In this document: positions 17,337-27,321 of the stretch, in pieces
Layout of the letters: each line of letters starts with the position of its first letter
Position numbering within the stretch: position 1 is the stretch's first letter
NCBI GenBank assembly: GCA_900016675.1
Contig: LN483071.1
Span: 124,001 to 188,000 of the forward strand
Direction: 5' to 3'
Origin: Arthrobacter saudimassiliensis
Lineage (GTDB): Bacteria > Actinomycetota > Actinomycetes > Actinomycetales > Micrococcaceae
DNA: 64,000 bases
Notes under the pieces: generated by a model
What the model saw: only the letters and a program-made list of their open reading frames with translations
The model's database searches: none
Told to the model about the DNA's origin: nothing
Translations under genes and position numbers: made by a program

Positions 17337-18379
17337 ATGACTGAAAACACCAGCCCGTCACGGGCACAGCCGGGCAGCGTCGGGTCCAACCCCGAGGCCG
17401 CAGCCATGGTCCTGCAGAACAGCGGACTGGAGGCCGGCCAGGCCGGCACCCGGCCCGACGCCGTCGCCCCCGCCGGCGGCCCCGCCCCCACCGCGGCCAA
17501 GAGCCAGGGACGCCTGGTCCTCGAGCGGTTCCTGCGCCACAAGGGCGCCCTCGTCGGCATGGCGATGCTCCTGTTCGTCATGCTGCTCTCCTTCACCTCC
17601 ATCGGTGTCGGCCCGATCCCGGGCTGGTGGAAGTACAACTTCTCGGAAGTGATGCCGATCGCCGAAGGCGGGCCCACCCTCTCCTGGACCGGCCTGGGCG
17701 ACCACCCGTTCGGCCAGGACACCCTGGGCCGCGACTACTTCGCCATGACCATGCGCGGCACGCAGATCTCGCTGATCATCGCCTTCATGGTCGGGATCGT
17801 CTCCACGATCGTGGGCACCATCGTCGGCGCCTTCGCCGGCTACTTCCGCGGCTTCACCGAAGCGGTGCTGATGCGCCTTACGGACGTCGTCATCACCATC
17901 CCGCTGCTGGTCGTGGCGGCCGTGCTGGCCGCGATGGTCTCCCGCTACGGCATCGTCGTCTTCGCGATCTTCCTCGGCCTGATCAGCTGGACCTCGCTGG
18001 CCCGGCTGGTCCGCGGCGAGTTCCTGTCCCTGCGGGAGAAGGAGTTCGTGGAGGCGGCCAAGTCGGTGGGCGCCGGCTCCGGACGGATCATCTTCAAGCA
18101 CATCCTGCCCAACACCATCGGCGTGATCATCGTCTTTGCCACGCTCGCCATCTCCAGCGCCATCCTGCTCGAGACCTCCCTGAGCTTCCTCGGCCTGGGC
18201 GTGCAGCCGCCGGACACGTCACTGGGCCGGCTGATCAACGAGAACCGCTCGGCGATGACCACCCGCCCCTGGCTGTTCCTCTGGCCCGGCCTGTTCATCG
18301 TGACCATCGCCCTCGCCGTGAACTTCATCGGCGACGGCCTGCGCGACGCGTTCGACCCCCGACAGACAAGGATCAAGCA

Positions 18380-18383
<4 letters not shown>
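17337..18383 (+). CDS. Peptide ABC transporter permease, OppC type
   Basis: A 348-residue membrane protein with a 50-60 residue Ala/Pro/Gly-rich cytoplasmic N-terminus, then helix 'GALVGMAMLLFVMLLSF'. The OppC family motif 'HPFGQDTLGRDYFAMTM' precedes the transport domain, whose loop reads 'EFVEAAKSVGAGSGRIIFKH'. It pairs with the upstream permease. The stop overlaps the start of the ATPase gene (ATGA at 18380-18383), so expression is coupled. Substrate specificity cannot be read from the permease. Confidence 0.9.
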
Positions 18384-20161
<1,778 letters not shown>

Positions 20162-20258
20162 CCGGCCCGCGGCGTCGGACGCCGTCCGCGTTAGGCGGCG
20201 GCGGACTCCCTGTGGGAGACTGGAGGGCAGAGTGTGATCAAGAGCGAAGGAGGCAGCC

Positions 20259-20333
20259 ATGAGCAAGCGTGCACGCAAGCGTCGTGACCGTAAGCGCGGC
20301 GGCGCAAACCACGGCAAGCGTCCCAACACCTGA
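20259..20333 (+). CDS. Ribosomal protein bL37 (24 residues)
   Basis: A very short gene, reading MSKRARKRRDRKRGGANHGK followed by RPNT. Thirteen of its 24 residues are Lys, Arg or His. It matches the actinobacterial large-subunit protein bL37 first seen in mycobacterial ribosome structures, which has the same length and the same 'ANHGKRPN' ending. A strong ribosome-binding site, GAAGGAGG, sits 7 bases before the ATG, and a textbook terminator with a T-run follows 9 bases after the stop, so it is an independent, well expressed unit. It binds 23S rRNA. It is convergent with rsrA. Its size makes it easy for gene finders to miss. Confidence 0.88.
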   Translation: MSKRARKRRDRKRGGANHGKRPNT

Positions 20334-20341
20334 GACGCGAG

Positions 20342-20374
20342 AAAGGCCCCCGCACTTCGGTGCGGGGGCCTTTT
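20342..20374. terminator. Intrinsic terminator between bL37 and rsrA
   Basis: A 14-base perfect stem (20342-20355 with 20360-20373) closes on a stable TTCG tetraloop. The base of the stem supplies an A-run on one strand and TTTT on the other, so it can end transcription of bL37 and of the convergent sigH-rsrA operon. Confidence 0.88.
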
Positions 20375-20401
20375 GCCGTCTGCCCGGCGTCCGGGCCGCG
20401 C

Positions 20402-20665
20402 TCAGTGGTCGGCGGCCGCCTGGATCTGGTTGATCCGCGCCAGGATGCCTGCCTTCAAGGTCTGGGGAGCGGCCTCGGTGCAGGAACGCTTCACCACCGA
20501 ACGGATCACGCACTCCAGGTCGTGCTCCCGGGCGCACTCGGTGCAGCCTTCGAGGTGTTCCTTGATCTCGACCAGGTCCTCATGGGACAGCGCCCCGTCG
20601 AGGTATTCGTACAGCCGCTCGATGCGGGCGTCGTCGCAATCGCCCAGTCTCTGGCAATCGCTCAT
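20402..20665 (-). CDS. rsrA: Zinc-binding redox-sensing anti-sigma factor, RsrA/RshA type
   Basis: An 87-residue ZAS-family anti-sigma factor with the HxxxCxxC motif 'HLEGCTEC' (His37, Cys41, Cys44) and an additional Cys10 in 'GDC' matching the Cys11 ligand of Streptomyces RsrA. Cys52 and Cys62 are also present. In the family, zinc-bound reduced protein holds SigR/SigH inactive; oxidation forms a disulfide involving the Cys10 and Cys44 equivalents, zinc is lost and the sigma factor is freed. The ATG overlaps the TGA of sigH (ATGA), ensuring matched synthesis. All the key ligands are seen; redox behaviour is inferred. Confidence 0.92.
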   Translation of the reverse strand: MSDCQRLGDCDDARIERLYEYLDGALSHEDLVEIKEHLEGCTECAREHDLECVIRSVVKRSCTEAAPQTLKAGILARINQIQAAADH

Positions 20666-21357
20666 AGCGTCTTCCCCTGTTTCGTTGTCTGGGTTTTCCC
20701 GCCCTGCGGGCTGTCAGCCTTGCCGCGGATGCCGCGCTCCTGCGCGTACTCCGCCAGCAGCTCGCGCAGCATCCGCCGGCCGCGGTGCAGCCGGGACATG
20801 ACGGTCCCGATGGGCGTGTTCATGATTTCGGAGATCTCCTTGTACGCGAAGCCCTCCACATCGGAGAAATACACCGCCAGGCGGAAGTCCTCCGGAATGG
20901 ACTGCAGGGCGTTCTTCACGTCGGAGTCCGGCAGATGGTCAAGGGCCACCGCCTCAGCCGAGCGCAGGCCGGCAGGTGTGTGCTCCGCCGCCCGGGCCAG
21001 CTGCCAGTCCTCGACTCCGTCGGAGTGGGCCTGCTGCGGTTCCCGCTGCCGTTTCCGGTACAGATTGATGTAGGTGTTGGTGAGGATCCGGTAGAGCCAG
21101 GCCTTCAGGTTCGTTCCCGGCTTGTACTGGTGGAAGGCCGAGAACGCCTTGGTGTAGGCCTCCTGCACCAGGTCCTCTGCGTCGGAGGGGTTGCGTGCCA
21201 TGCGCATGGCGGCCGAGTACAGCTGGTCGACATACTGCATGGCGTCCCGTTCGAAGCGCAGCTTCCGTTCCGCCTCGGACTCCTCCGCCACGTCCAAGGG
21301 CGCCTCCACCTGGCTTTTGTCCACTTCCTGGCTGCCTTCCGGCACGTGAGTCTTCAT
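20662..21357 (-). CDS. sigH: ECF sigma factor, SigR/SigH type (thiol-oxidative stress)
   Basis: The 231-residue short form starts at 21357 ('[14 protein letters not shown]'). Region 2 contains '[20 protein letters not shown]' with the -10-reading helix '[17 protein letters not shown]'. Region 4 contains '[20 protein letters not shown]', which reads the -35. The pairing with an RsrA-type anti-sigma identifies it as SigR/SigH, controlling thioredoxin, mycothiol and proteolysis genes. An in-frame ATG at 21483 with a perfect GGAGGAA site would add 42 Ala/Pro/Arg-rich residues. A GGAAT-N18-GTT promoter lies just upstream of it (21535-21560). This matches the Streptomyces arrangement, where an autoregulated transcript makes a longer, less stable isoform. 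Both starts are probably used. Confidence 0.92.
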   Translation of the reverse strand: MKTHVPEGSQEVDKSQVEAPLDVAEESEAERKLRFERDAMQYVDQLYSAAMRMARNPSDAEDLVQEAYTKAFSAFHQYKPGTNLKAWLYRILTNTYINLYRKRQREPQQAHSDGVEDWQLARAAEHTPAGLRSAEAVALDHLPDSDVKNALQSIPEDFRLAVYFSDVEGFAYKEISEIMNTPIGTVMSRLHRGRRMLRELLAEYAQERGIRGKADSPQGGKTQTTKQGKTL

Positions 21358-21365
21358 CACGTTCC

Positions 21366-21371
21366 AGTCTA
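21366..21371 (-). promoter_or_regulatory. Possible -10 for a short, near-leaderless sigH transcript
   Basis: TAGACT on the minus strand lies 8 bases before the ATG at 21357. A transcript starting here would be almost leaderless and encode only the short SigH form. No good -35 is visible, so this is tentative. Confidence 0.4.
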
Positions 21372-21534
21372 CGGGTCCGGACCGGCGGCTCCCGGGAGAG
21401 CGGCGGCCGGGCAGGTCCAGGCGGACGGCGGCGGCGGCGGCCGCAGGGCCGGCGGTCAAAGCGGTGGCGGCAGGCGGTGTCATCTTCCTCCATCTCGTAC
21501 CGGCGGGCCGCTGCGGCCCCGGACATTCCTGCAC

Positions 21535-21560
21535 AACACGGCAGGACCTCCGGGTATTCC
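21535..21560 (-). promoter_or_regulatory. SigR/SigH-type promoter for sigH (autoregulation)
   Basis: Read on the minus strand, GGAAT (21556-21560) is followed by exactly 18 bases and then GTT (21535-21537). This is the published consensus of SigR-family promoters. It lies about 52 bases before the ATG at 21483, so its transcript would carry the extended sigH frame and rsrA. It shows direct positive autoregulation as in other actinobacteria. Confidence 0.78.
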
Positions 21561-21691
21561 GTCCCTGCCCGAACGCACCGGCGCGCGCGGGGAAAGTGCC
21601 ACCGTCGACGGTAAATGCCAGACTAGGAGGAACACTCCGCTACGGCGGACCGGCCCGGCGGCCTTCCAGGCAGCCGTCAGAAGGAGGCACC

Positions 21692-22270
21692 ATGTCGATA
21701 GTCCGTTTCGCCGCCCGCCCGCTGCTCGCCGCAGGGTTCGTTGCCGACGGCGCCCGGCGCCTGCGCAGCGTCGACGCCACCGCCGAACAGCTGCAGCCGC
21801 TGCTCGCCGCCGCCCAGGGTGCCGGCGGAGCCGACGACGCCCTCGCCGGCCGCAGCCGCACCGTTGCGCGCGCCGCCGCCGGAGCCCAGCTCGGGGCCGG
21901 CATCCTGCTGGGGCTGGGCCGCATGCCCCGCCTCGCCGCCACGGTGCTTGCCTCCACCTGGGCGCTGGACACCTGGCTGGACCACCGGGCCGCCCCGGCC
22001 GGGACCGATGAGGAGAAGGCCTCGCGCCGCTCCGCCCTGCTGCGCAACCTGTCGATGCTGGGCGCGGTGCTCCTCGCCGCCGTCGATACCTCCGGCCGGC
22101 CCGGCCTGGCCTGGCGGACCGGGAAGCTGGCCGACGACACCCGCCGCAGCCTGTCCTCCGCCACCCACAGCACCGGCAGGACGGCCCGCCGCGTGAACCG
22201 GACGGCCCGCCGCCGGGTCAAGGCCGCGGACAAGGCCATCCGTTCCACCGTGAGCGGGCTCGCTGCCTGA
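21692..22270 (+). CDS. DoxX family membrane protein
   Basis: A 192-residue protein with the actinobacterial DoxX start '[20 protein letters not shown]' and about four hydrophobic segments. It ends in a strongly basic tail from about residue 155 (many Arg and Lys within '[17 protein letters not shown]'), likely cytoplasmic. DoxX proteins have been tied to thiosulfate oxidation and, in mycobacteria, to a membrane oxidoreductase complex; the role here is unknown. The ATG follows an AAGGAGG site. It is divergent from sigH, and one base separates its stop from aroA, so it is probably the first gene of a DoxX-aroA-rsgA unit. Confidence 0.8.
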   Translation: MSIVRFAARPLLAAGFVADGARRLRSVDATAEQLQPLLAAAQGAGGADDALAGRSRTVARAAAGAQLGAGILLGLGRMPRLAATVLASTWALDTWLDHRAAPAGTDEEKASRRSALLRNLSMLGAVLLAAVDTSGRPGLAWRTGKLADDTRRSLSSATHSTGRTARRVNRTARRRVKAADKAIRSTVSGLAA

Positions 22271-22271
22271 C

Positions 22272-23609
22272 ATGGTCCGCTCCACCGCCCCGGCCGCCTG
22301 GCCCGCCCCCTTCACCGCCGGCTCCCCCGTCACCGGCACGCTCAGCGTTCCCGGGTCCAAGTCCCTGACCAACCGCTACCTGGTGCTGGCCGCACTCGCA
22401 GACGGTCCCTGCCGGCTGCGGGCGCCGCTGCACTCACGCGATTCGGCGCTGATGGTCCAGGCGCTGCGCGCCCTGGGCGCCGAGGTCCGGGAGACCGCCG
22501 GATCAGGAGCGTACGGTCCGGACCTGCTCGTCACGGCCGCCCCGGCCGGGTCCGGCGGCGGCGTCCCCGCCGCCGTGGACTGCGGGCTGGCCGGGACGGT
22601 GATGCGGTTCGTGCCCGTGGTGGCGGCCCTGCGCTCCGGGCAGACCCGGTTCGACGGCGATCCGCACGCCCGCCTCCGTCCGATGGGCACCACGGTTCAG
22701 GCCCTGCGCGGCCTCGGCGTCCGGGTCGACGACGAGGGCCGGGCGGCCCTGCCGTTCACGGTGCACGGCACCGGCGCCGTCGAAGGCGGCAGGCTGGAGA
22801 TCGACGCCGGCGCCTCCTCGCAGTTCGTCTCCGCCCTGCTGCTGGCCGCCCCCCGTTTCCGCAGCGGCCTGCACCTGGTGCACCGCGGCTCCGGGGTGCC
22901 CAGCATGGAGCACATCGGCATGACGGTCGAGGTGCTGCGCTCGGTGGGCGTGCAGGTGGATGACTCGGTGCCCAACGAATGGCGGGTCTCCCCCGGCCCG
23001 GTGCGGGCCTTCGACGTCGCCGTCGAGCCGGATCTGTCCAACGCCGGCCCGTTCCTCGCCGCGGCGGTGGTCACCGGCGGCACCGTCGCAGTCACGGGAT
23101 GGCCGCAGGGCTCCACCCAGATCGGTGACCGCTGGCGGCAGATCCTGCCGATGTTCGGTGCCGAAGCGGTCTGGGCCGACGGAACCCTCACCGTCTCCGG
23201 CACCGGCGAACTCCACGGAGTGGACCTGGCCGACACCGGCGAACTGGCCCCCACCGTCGCGGCCCTGTGCGCGCTGGCCGATTCGCCGTCGCGGCTGACC
23301 GGCATCGCGCATCTGCGCGGCCACGAGACGGACCGCCTCGCCGCCCTGACCGCCGAGATCAACGGCCTGGGCGGTGACGTGGAGGAAACCGCCGACGGGC
23401 TGCTGATCCGCCCCGCGCCGCTGCACGGCGGCATATTCCACACCTACGCGGACCACCGGATGGCCACGGCGGGGGCGATCCTCGGCCTTGCCGTTCCCGG
23501 CGTGCAGGTGGAGGACATCGCGACCACCGCCAAGACCCTGCCCGAGTTCGCTTCGCTCTGGGAGTCCCTGGTCTCCGGCGGGACCGCCGACGGCGGGCAG
23601 GTGCGCTGA
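22272..23609 (+). CDS. aroA: 3-phosphoshikimate 1-carboxyvinyltransferase (EPSP synthase)
   Basis: A 445-residue enzyme of the shikimate pathway that joins shikimate-3-phosphate and phosphoenolpyruvate. Motifs in order: '[19 protein letters not shown]' (phosphate-binding Lys and Ser), '[16 protein letters not shown]', '[18 protein letters not shown]', '[16 protein letters not shown]', '[14 protein letters not shown]', '[11 protein letters not shown]' and '[16 protein letters not shown]'. All the expected substrate-binding Arg, Asp and His residues appear intact. It starts one base after the DoxX stop and overlaps rsgA by one base (TGATG), so the three genes are co-transcribed. AroA next to RsgA and near SigH is a familiar actinobacterial arrangement. 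Confidence 0.95.
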   Translation: MVRSTAPAAWPAPFTAGSPVTGTLSVPGSKSLTNRYLVLAALADGPCRLRAPLHSRDSALMVQALRALGAEVRETAGSGAYGPDLLVTAAPAGSGGGVPAAVDCGLAGTVMRFVPVVAALRSGQTRFDGDPHARLRPMGTTVQALRGLGVRVDDEGRAALPFTVHGTGAVEGGRLEIDAGASSQFVSALLLAAPRFRSGLHLVHRGSGVPSMEHIGMTVEVLRSVGVQVDDSVPNEWRVSPGPVRAFDVAVEPDLSNAGPFLAAAVVTGGTVAVTGWPQGSTQIGDRWRQILPMFGAEAVWADGTLTVSGTGELHGVDLADTGELAPTVAALCALADSPSRLTGIAHLRGHETDRLAALTAEINGLGGDVEETADGLLIRPAPLHGGIFHTYADHRMATAGAILGLAVPGVQVEDIATTAKTLPEFASLWESLVSGGTADGGQVR

Positions 23610-24715
23610 TGGGCCGCGGAACCAGCGGCTGGGACGAATCCGATGTGCGGATCCGGCCGAACAAGAAGGGCTCGAGGCCCCGCACCAAGGAACGCCCCGC
23701 CCACGAAGACGCCGTCCTGGGCCGGGTGGTGACCGTCGACCGCGGCCGCTATACCGCCGTCGTCGCCGAAGACACCCCCGAGGAGCGCATCGTCGTCGCC
23801 GCCCGGGCCCGGGAGCTGCGCCGCACCCCGGTCGTCGCCGGCGACATGGTGGGCCTGGTCGGAGACGTCTCCGGGGCGCCGGACAGCCTGGCCCGGCTGG
23901 TGCGCGTCGAGGAGCGGGCCACCGTGCTGCGCCGCAGCGCCGACGACACCGATCCCGTGGAGCGCGTGGTCGTCGCCAACGCGGACCAGCTGGTGATCGT
24001 GGTGGCCGCCGCCAATCCCGAGCCCCGCACCGGTTTCATCGACCGGGCCCTGGTGGCCGCCTACGACGCCGGCATCGAGCCGCTGCTGTGCGTGACCAAG
24101 GCCGACCTGCAGGATCCCGCCGAGCTGCTGGCCAACTACGCCCACCTCGACCTCACGGTGCTGGTCAGCGGCACCGCCGAGGACGGCGTCGACGCCGAAT
24201 CGGCCGAGGGCCTCTCCGCGCGCCTGCGCGGCGGCGCGGTCGAGCAGCTGCGCGGGCATCTGGCGGGGAAGGTGAGCGTGCTGCTCGGCCCCTCCGGCGT
24301 CGGCAAGTCCACCCTGGTCAACGCCCTCACCGGGGCGAACCGTGCCACCGGCGGCGTCAACGCCGTCACGGGCCGCGGCCGGCACACCTCGTCCTCCGCG
24401 CTGGCCCTGAAGCTGCGCGACGCCCCGCCCGGAAGCTGGATCATCGACACCCCGGGCATCCGCTCCTTCGGGCTGGCCCACGTCGACCCGGACCGCATCC
24501 TGCGGGCCTTCCCGGACCTGGAACCGGGCACCGCCGACTGCGAGCGCGGCTGCCGGCACGACGACGCGGCGCCGGACTGCGGCCTGGACGCCTGGGTGGC
24601 CTCGGGCGGCGCGGGCGAGGCCGGCCCCGCCCGGCTCGCCTCGCTGCGCCGGCTGATGGGTACCAGCGACCGGACCGAGGGCCGCGCATCGGCCAAGGAA
24701 CTGGGCACCACCTAG
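23609..24715 (+). CDS. rsgA: Small ribosomal subunit biogenesis GTPase RsgA
   Basis: A 368-residue circularly permuted GTPase. The order is an N-terminal basic tail plus OB fold (to about 110), G4 'TKAD' at about 160, then G1 'GPSGVGKST', G2-like 'GRGRHTS' and G3 'DTPGIRSF'. A C-terminal zinc cluster carries Cys and His within '[15 protein letters not shown]'. RsgA checks late 30S subunit maturation near the decoding site. It overlaps aroA by one base. No terminator hairpin is visible between it and hisN, but a separate -10 element is. Confidence 0.94.
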   Translation: MGRGTSGWDESDVRIRPNKKGSRPRTKERPAHEDAVLGRVVTVDRGRYTAVVAEDTPEERIVVAARARELRRTPVVAGDMVGLVGDVSGAPDSLARLVRVEERATVLRRSADDTDPVERVVVANADQLVIVVAAANPEPRTGFIDRALVAAYDAGIEPLLCVTKADLQDPAELLANYAHLDLTVLVSGTAEDGVDAESAEGLSARLRGGAVEQLRGHLAGKVSVLLGPSGVGKSTLVNALTGANRATGGVNAVTGRGRHTSSSALALKLRDAPPGSWIIDTPGIRSFGLAHVDPDRILRAFPDLEPGTADCERGCRHDDAAPDCGLDAWVASGGAGEAGPARLASLRRLMGTSDRTEGRASAKELGTT

Positions 24716-24760
24716 GCGCGCACCCGCACGTCAAACGCCGGCTTGGACAGGCCCACAGGA

Positions 24761-24766
24761 TAGGTT
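24761..24766 (+). promoter_or_regulatory. -10 element for a leaderless hisN transcript
   Basis: TAGGTT ends 7 bases before the ATG at 24774, the spacing expected when transcription begins at the start codon itself. There is no strong Shine-Dalgarno closer to the start. No convincing -35 is seen. Confidence 0.45.
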
Positions 24767-24773
24767 GGGGAGT

Positions 24774-25583
24774 ATGCCTGCAGCAAAAAACTACACCGAC
24801 GACCTGCGCCTGGCCCATGTGATGGCCGATTCGGTCGATGACCAGACCATGTCCCGTTTCCGGGCGCTGGACCTGCGCGTGGAGACGAAGCCGGACCTGA
24901 CCCCGGTGACGGACGCCGACAAGGCCGCCGAAGAGGCCATCCGGGGCCAGCTCTCGCGCGCCCGGCCGCGGGATGGCGTGCTCGGAGAGGAGTTCGGCTC
25001 CACCGGCGGCGGGCCGCGGCGCTGGATCATCGATCCGATCGACGGCACCAAGAACTTTGTCCGCGGCGTGCCGGTCTGGGCCACCCTGATCGCCCTGGTG
25101 GACGACGGCGAACCGGTGGTCGGCGTCGTCAGCGCCCCCGCCCTGGGCAAGCGCTGGTGGGCGGCGAAGGGCACCGGCGCCTACATGGGCCGGTCGCTGG
25201 CCTCCGCGACGCGGCTGGCGGTCTCCAGCGTGAACCGCCTCGAGGACGCGTCCCTGTCCTACTCCAGCCTCGGCGGGTGGAAGGAGCGGGGGAACCTCGA
25301 GGAGTTCCTGGACCTCACCGAAGCGGTCTGGCGGACCCGCGCCTACGGGGACTTCTGGTCCTACTGCATGGTGGCCGAAGGCTCGGTCGACATTGCCTGC
25401 GAGCCGGAGCTGAACCTTTACGACATGGCGGCGCTGGTGCCCATCGTGACGGAGGCCGGCGGCCGCTTCTCCTCGCTGGAGGGCGAGGACGGCCCGTTCG
25501 GCGGCAACGCCCTGGCCACCAACGGCATCCTGCACGGCGAGGTCCTCAGCCGCCTGAACCCGGACCTCGTGGACCTGCTCTGA
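24774..25583 (+). CDS. hisN: Histidinol-phosphatase, inositol monophosphatase family
   Basis: A 269-residue member of the Mg-dependent inositol monophosphatase fold. The metal-binding motifs are intact: 'GEEFGS' (about 64), '[15 protein letters not shown]' (about 83-97) and '[19 protein letters not shown]' (about 205-223). Among actinobacteria this subtype with '[12 protein letters not shown]' is the histidinol-phosphatase HisN, dephosphorylating histidinol phosphate in histidine synthesis. Other phosphomonoesters are possible. The ATG at 24774 is chosen over a TTG nine bases earlier because of the leaderless -10. It heads a run with a methyltransferase and two crcB genes, spaced by 2 bases or overlapping. 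Confidence 0.85.
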   Translation: MPAAKNYTDDLRLAHVMADSVDDQTMSRFRALDLRVETKPDLTPVTDADKAAEEAIRGQLSRARPRDGVLGEEFGSTGGGPRRWIIDPIDGTKNFVRGVPVWATLIALVDDGEPVVGVVSAPALGKRWWAAKGTGAYMGRSLASATRLAVSSVNRLEDASLSYSSLGGWKERGNLEEFLDLTEAVWRTRAYGDFWSYCMVAEGSVDIACEPELNLYDMAALVPIVTEAGGRFSSLEGEDGPFGGNALATNGILHGEVLSRLNPDLVDLL

Positions 25584-25585
25584 CC

Positions 25586-26377
25586 GTGGCCCTCACAGGT
25601 CCCCGGCTCAGCGATGAACGGCGCCGCCAGCTGGCCGAGGGGTACGGCGCCGGCGGCAGCCACTATGAGCGGGTTCGGCCGGGTTACCCGGCCGACGCGG
25701 TGGACTGGCTGTTCACCGGCTGCCAGGTGCACGGCTCCGCCGTGCGGGCCGTGGCCGACGTCGGGGCCGGAACAGGCAAGTACACCCGGGTGCTGGCCGA
25801 GGCCGGCTTCCGCGTCACGGCGGTTGATCCCAGCGCCGACATGCTGGAACAGCTGCGGCACGCGCTGCCCCAGGTTCCCGTCCATCAGGGCACCGCGGAG
25901 CACACCGGCCTTCCCGCCGGCAGCTTCGACGCCGTGACGGTCGCGCAGGCCTGGCACTGGTGCGATCCGCTGGCTGCCAGCACCGAGTTCGCACGGATCC
26001 TGCGCCCGGACGGGCTCCTGGGCCTGGTCTGGAACCAGCTGGACGTCTCCGTGCCGTGGGTGCACCGGTTTGCCCGCATCAGCCACGCCGGGGATGTCCT
26101 GCGCCCCGGTTTCCGGCCGCAGGTCGGCCCCGAGTTCGTCCTCCAGGCGCACTCCACGGTGTCCTGGTCCCAGCCGCTGCGGGCCGACGAGCTGCCGGCG
26201 CTCGCCCAGTCCCGCTCCTGGTACCGGACGGCCGGCGAAAGCGGCCGCCGGCGGATGCACGCCAACCTGGACTGGTACCTGTACGAGCATCTGGGCCACC
26301 GTCCCGACACCGTGCTGGAGCTGCCCTACCTCACCCTGTCCTGGCGGGCACGCCGGCAGTCCGGGGCCGTGACGTGA
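25586..26377 (+). CDS. Class I SAM-dependent methyltransferase
   Basis: A 263-residue protein with the Rossmann SAM site 'VADVGAGTGKYTRVLAE' (motif I, about 55-71), the acidic residue in 'VTAVDPSADML', and 'AVTVAQAWHWCDP' (motif IV region). It resembles the trans-aconitate-methyltransferase-like group of small-molecule methyltransferases; the substrate is unknown. The GTG start at 25586 lies 2 bases after the hisN stop with no clear ribosome-binding site, so translation is probably coupled. The end overlaps the start of crcB1 (GTGA). Confidence 0.82.
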   Translation: MALTGPRLSDERRRQLAEGYGAGGSHYERVRPGYPADAVDWLFTGCQVHGSAVRAVADVGAGTGKYTRVLAEAGFRVTAVDPSADMLEQLRHALPQVPVHQGTAEHTGLPAGSFDAVTVAQAWHWCDPLAASTEFARILRPDGLLGLVWNQLDVSVPWVHRFARISHAGDVLRPGFRPQVGPEFVLQAHSTVSWSQPLRADELPALAQSRSWYRTAGESGRRRMHANLDWYLYEHLGHRPDTVLELPYLTLSWRARRQSGAVT

Positions 26378-26808
26378 CGGCCGGACCGCAGCGGGCGGGC
26401 CTGCCGGCACCCCGGGTCTGGGCCGCCGTCGCCGTCGGCGGGGCGGTGGGCTCCGAAGCCCGCTACCTGCTCGGCCTGGCCTTTCCGCAGCCCGCCGCCG
26501 GTGTCGACCTGGTGGTCCTCTGGGTGAACGTCGCCGCTTCCCTGGCCCTGGGCTGGCTCACCGGCCGGTGGAGCGCCCGCCCGGCCCCGGATTGGGTGCG
26601 GGCGGGACTGGGTCCCGGACTGCTGGGCGGATTCAGTACCTTCTCGGCGCTGGCCCTGAGCCTTGAACGGCTGACCGCCGCCGGCAGCGCAGCCGAAGCG
26701 GCCGGCTATCTGGCCGCCTCCCTGCTGCTCGGCCTCGGCGCCGCTGCCCTGGGCCTGTTCCTGGGCCTGCGGCGGGGCCGGAACCGCGGGGCAGGGGCCG
26801 GGGCATGA
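26374..26808 (+). CDS. crcB: Fluoride channel CrcB/Fluc, first subunit
   Basis: A 144-residue, four-helix membrane protein with the Fluc features 'GGAVGSEARYLLGL', the conserved Asn in 'LWVNVAASLALGWL' and the pore Phe box 'GLLGGFSTFSAL'. Actinobacteria often carry two adjacent crcB genes whose products form one antiparallel dual-topology channel exporting fluoride. GTG at 26374 overlaps the methyltransferase TGA; the stop overlaps the next crcB (ATGA). No fluoride riboswitch can lie between these genes, since they overlap, and I saw none ahead of hisN. Confidence 0.9.
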   Translation: MTAGPQRAGLPAPRVWAAVAVGGAVGSEARYLLGLAFPQPAAGVDLVVLWVNVAASLALGWLTGRWSARPAPDWVRAGLGPGLLGGFSTFSALALSLERLTAAGSAAEAAGYLAASLLLGLGAAALGLFLGLRRGRNRGAGAGA

Positions 26809-27245
26809 GCGTCCTTGCGGCCGTGGCGGTGGCGGCGGGCGGCATGCTCGGCGCGCTGGCCCGTTTCGGGCTCGACACGCTCCTGCTGCGCCGCGCCGGA
26901 ACCCGCCCCTGGGCGGCCCTGCCGGTGGGCACGCTGCTCGTCAACGTGGCCGGCAGCGCCCTGATCGGCGCCGCCTTGCAGCAGGGCATAGGCGGCGCCG
27001 ATCAGGGCGCTGCCTATGCCCTGCTGCAGGGCGGCGGGCTGAGCGCCCCGGCCTACGCCGCCGTCACCGCAGGGCTGGCCGGTGGCCTGACGACGTTCAG
27101 TTCGTGGGCAGTTGCCTCGGTGCTGCTCTGGAACGGGGACAGGCGCCTGGCCGCGGTGCTGAACCTGGCCCTGAACGTGGTCCTCGGCGCGGCCGCATGC
27201 GCCGGCGGCTGGCTCGTCGGCGACTGGCTGTCCACCGCCCGGTAA
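26805..27245 (+). CDS. crcB: Fluoride channel CrcB/Fluc, second subunit
   Basis: A 146-residue paralogue of the preceding gene with 'GGMLGALARFGLDTLLL', the conserved Asn in 'LLVNVAGSALIGAAL' and the Phe box 'AGLAGGLTTFSSWAV'. It would form a heteromeric fluoride exporter with the first CrcB. The segment between helices 2 and 3 (about residues 53-80) is unusually long and encoded by two interleaved perfect inverted repeats at 26961-27028, which produce the similar stretches 'ALQQGIGGADQGAAY' and 'ALLQGGG'. This suggests a recent local rearrangement that kept the frame. It is the last gene of the hisN-led operon. Confidence 0.9.
   Translation: MSVLAAVAVAAGGMLGALARFGLDTLLLRRAGTRPWAALPVGTLLVNVAGSALIGAALQQGIGGADQGAAYALLQGGGLSAPAYAAVTAGLAGGLTTFSSWAVASVLLWNGDRRLAAVLNLALNVVLGAAACAGGWLVGDWLSTAR
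26961..27028. repeat. Interleaved inverted repeats (A-B-A'-B') inside crcB2
   Basis: A 15-base arm (26961-26975) is exactly complementary to 26991-27005. A 17-base arm (26977-26993) is exactly complementary to 27012-27028. The second arms alternate, so the pairings cross, as in an H-type pseudoknot, and they share three bases (26991-26993). All of it is in coding sequence. Confidence 0.85.
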
Positions 27246-27321
27246 CAGCGCCCGGGCCTCCCGCCGCAGGACCTGCGCCCCTAGACTGGTCCGACCGCTG
27301 ATGCCTTCCCCCGGAGGACCC

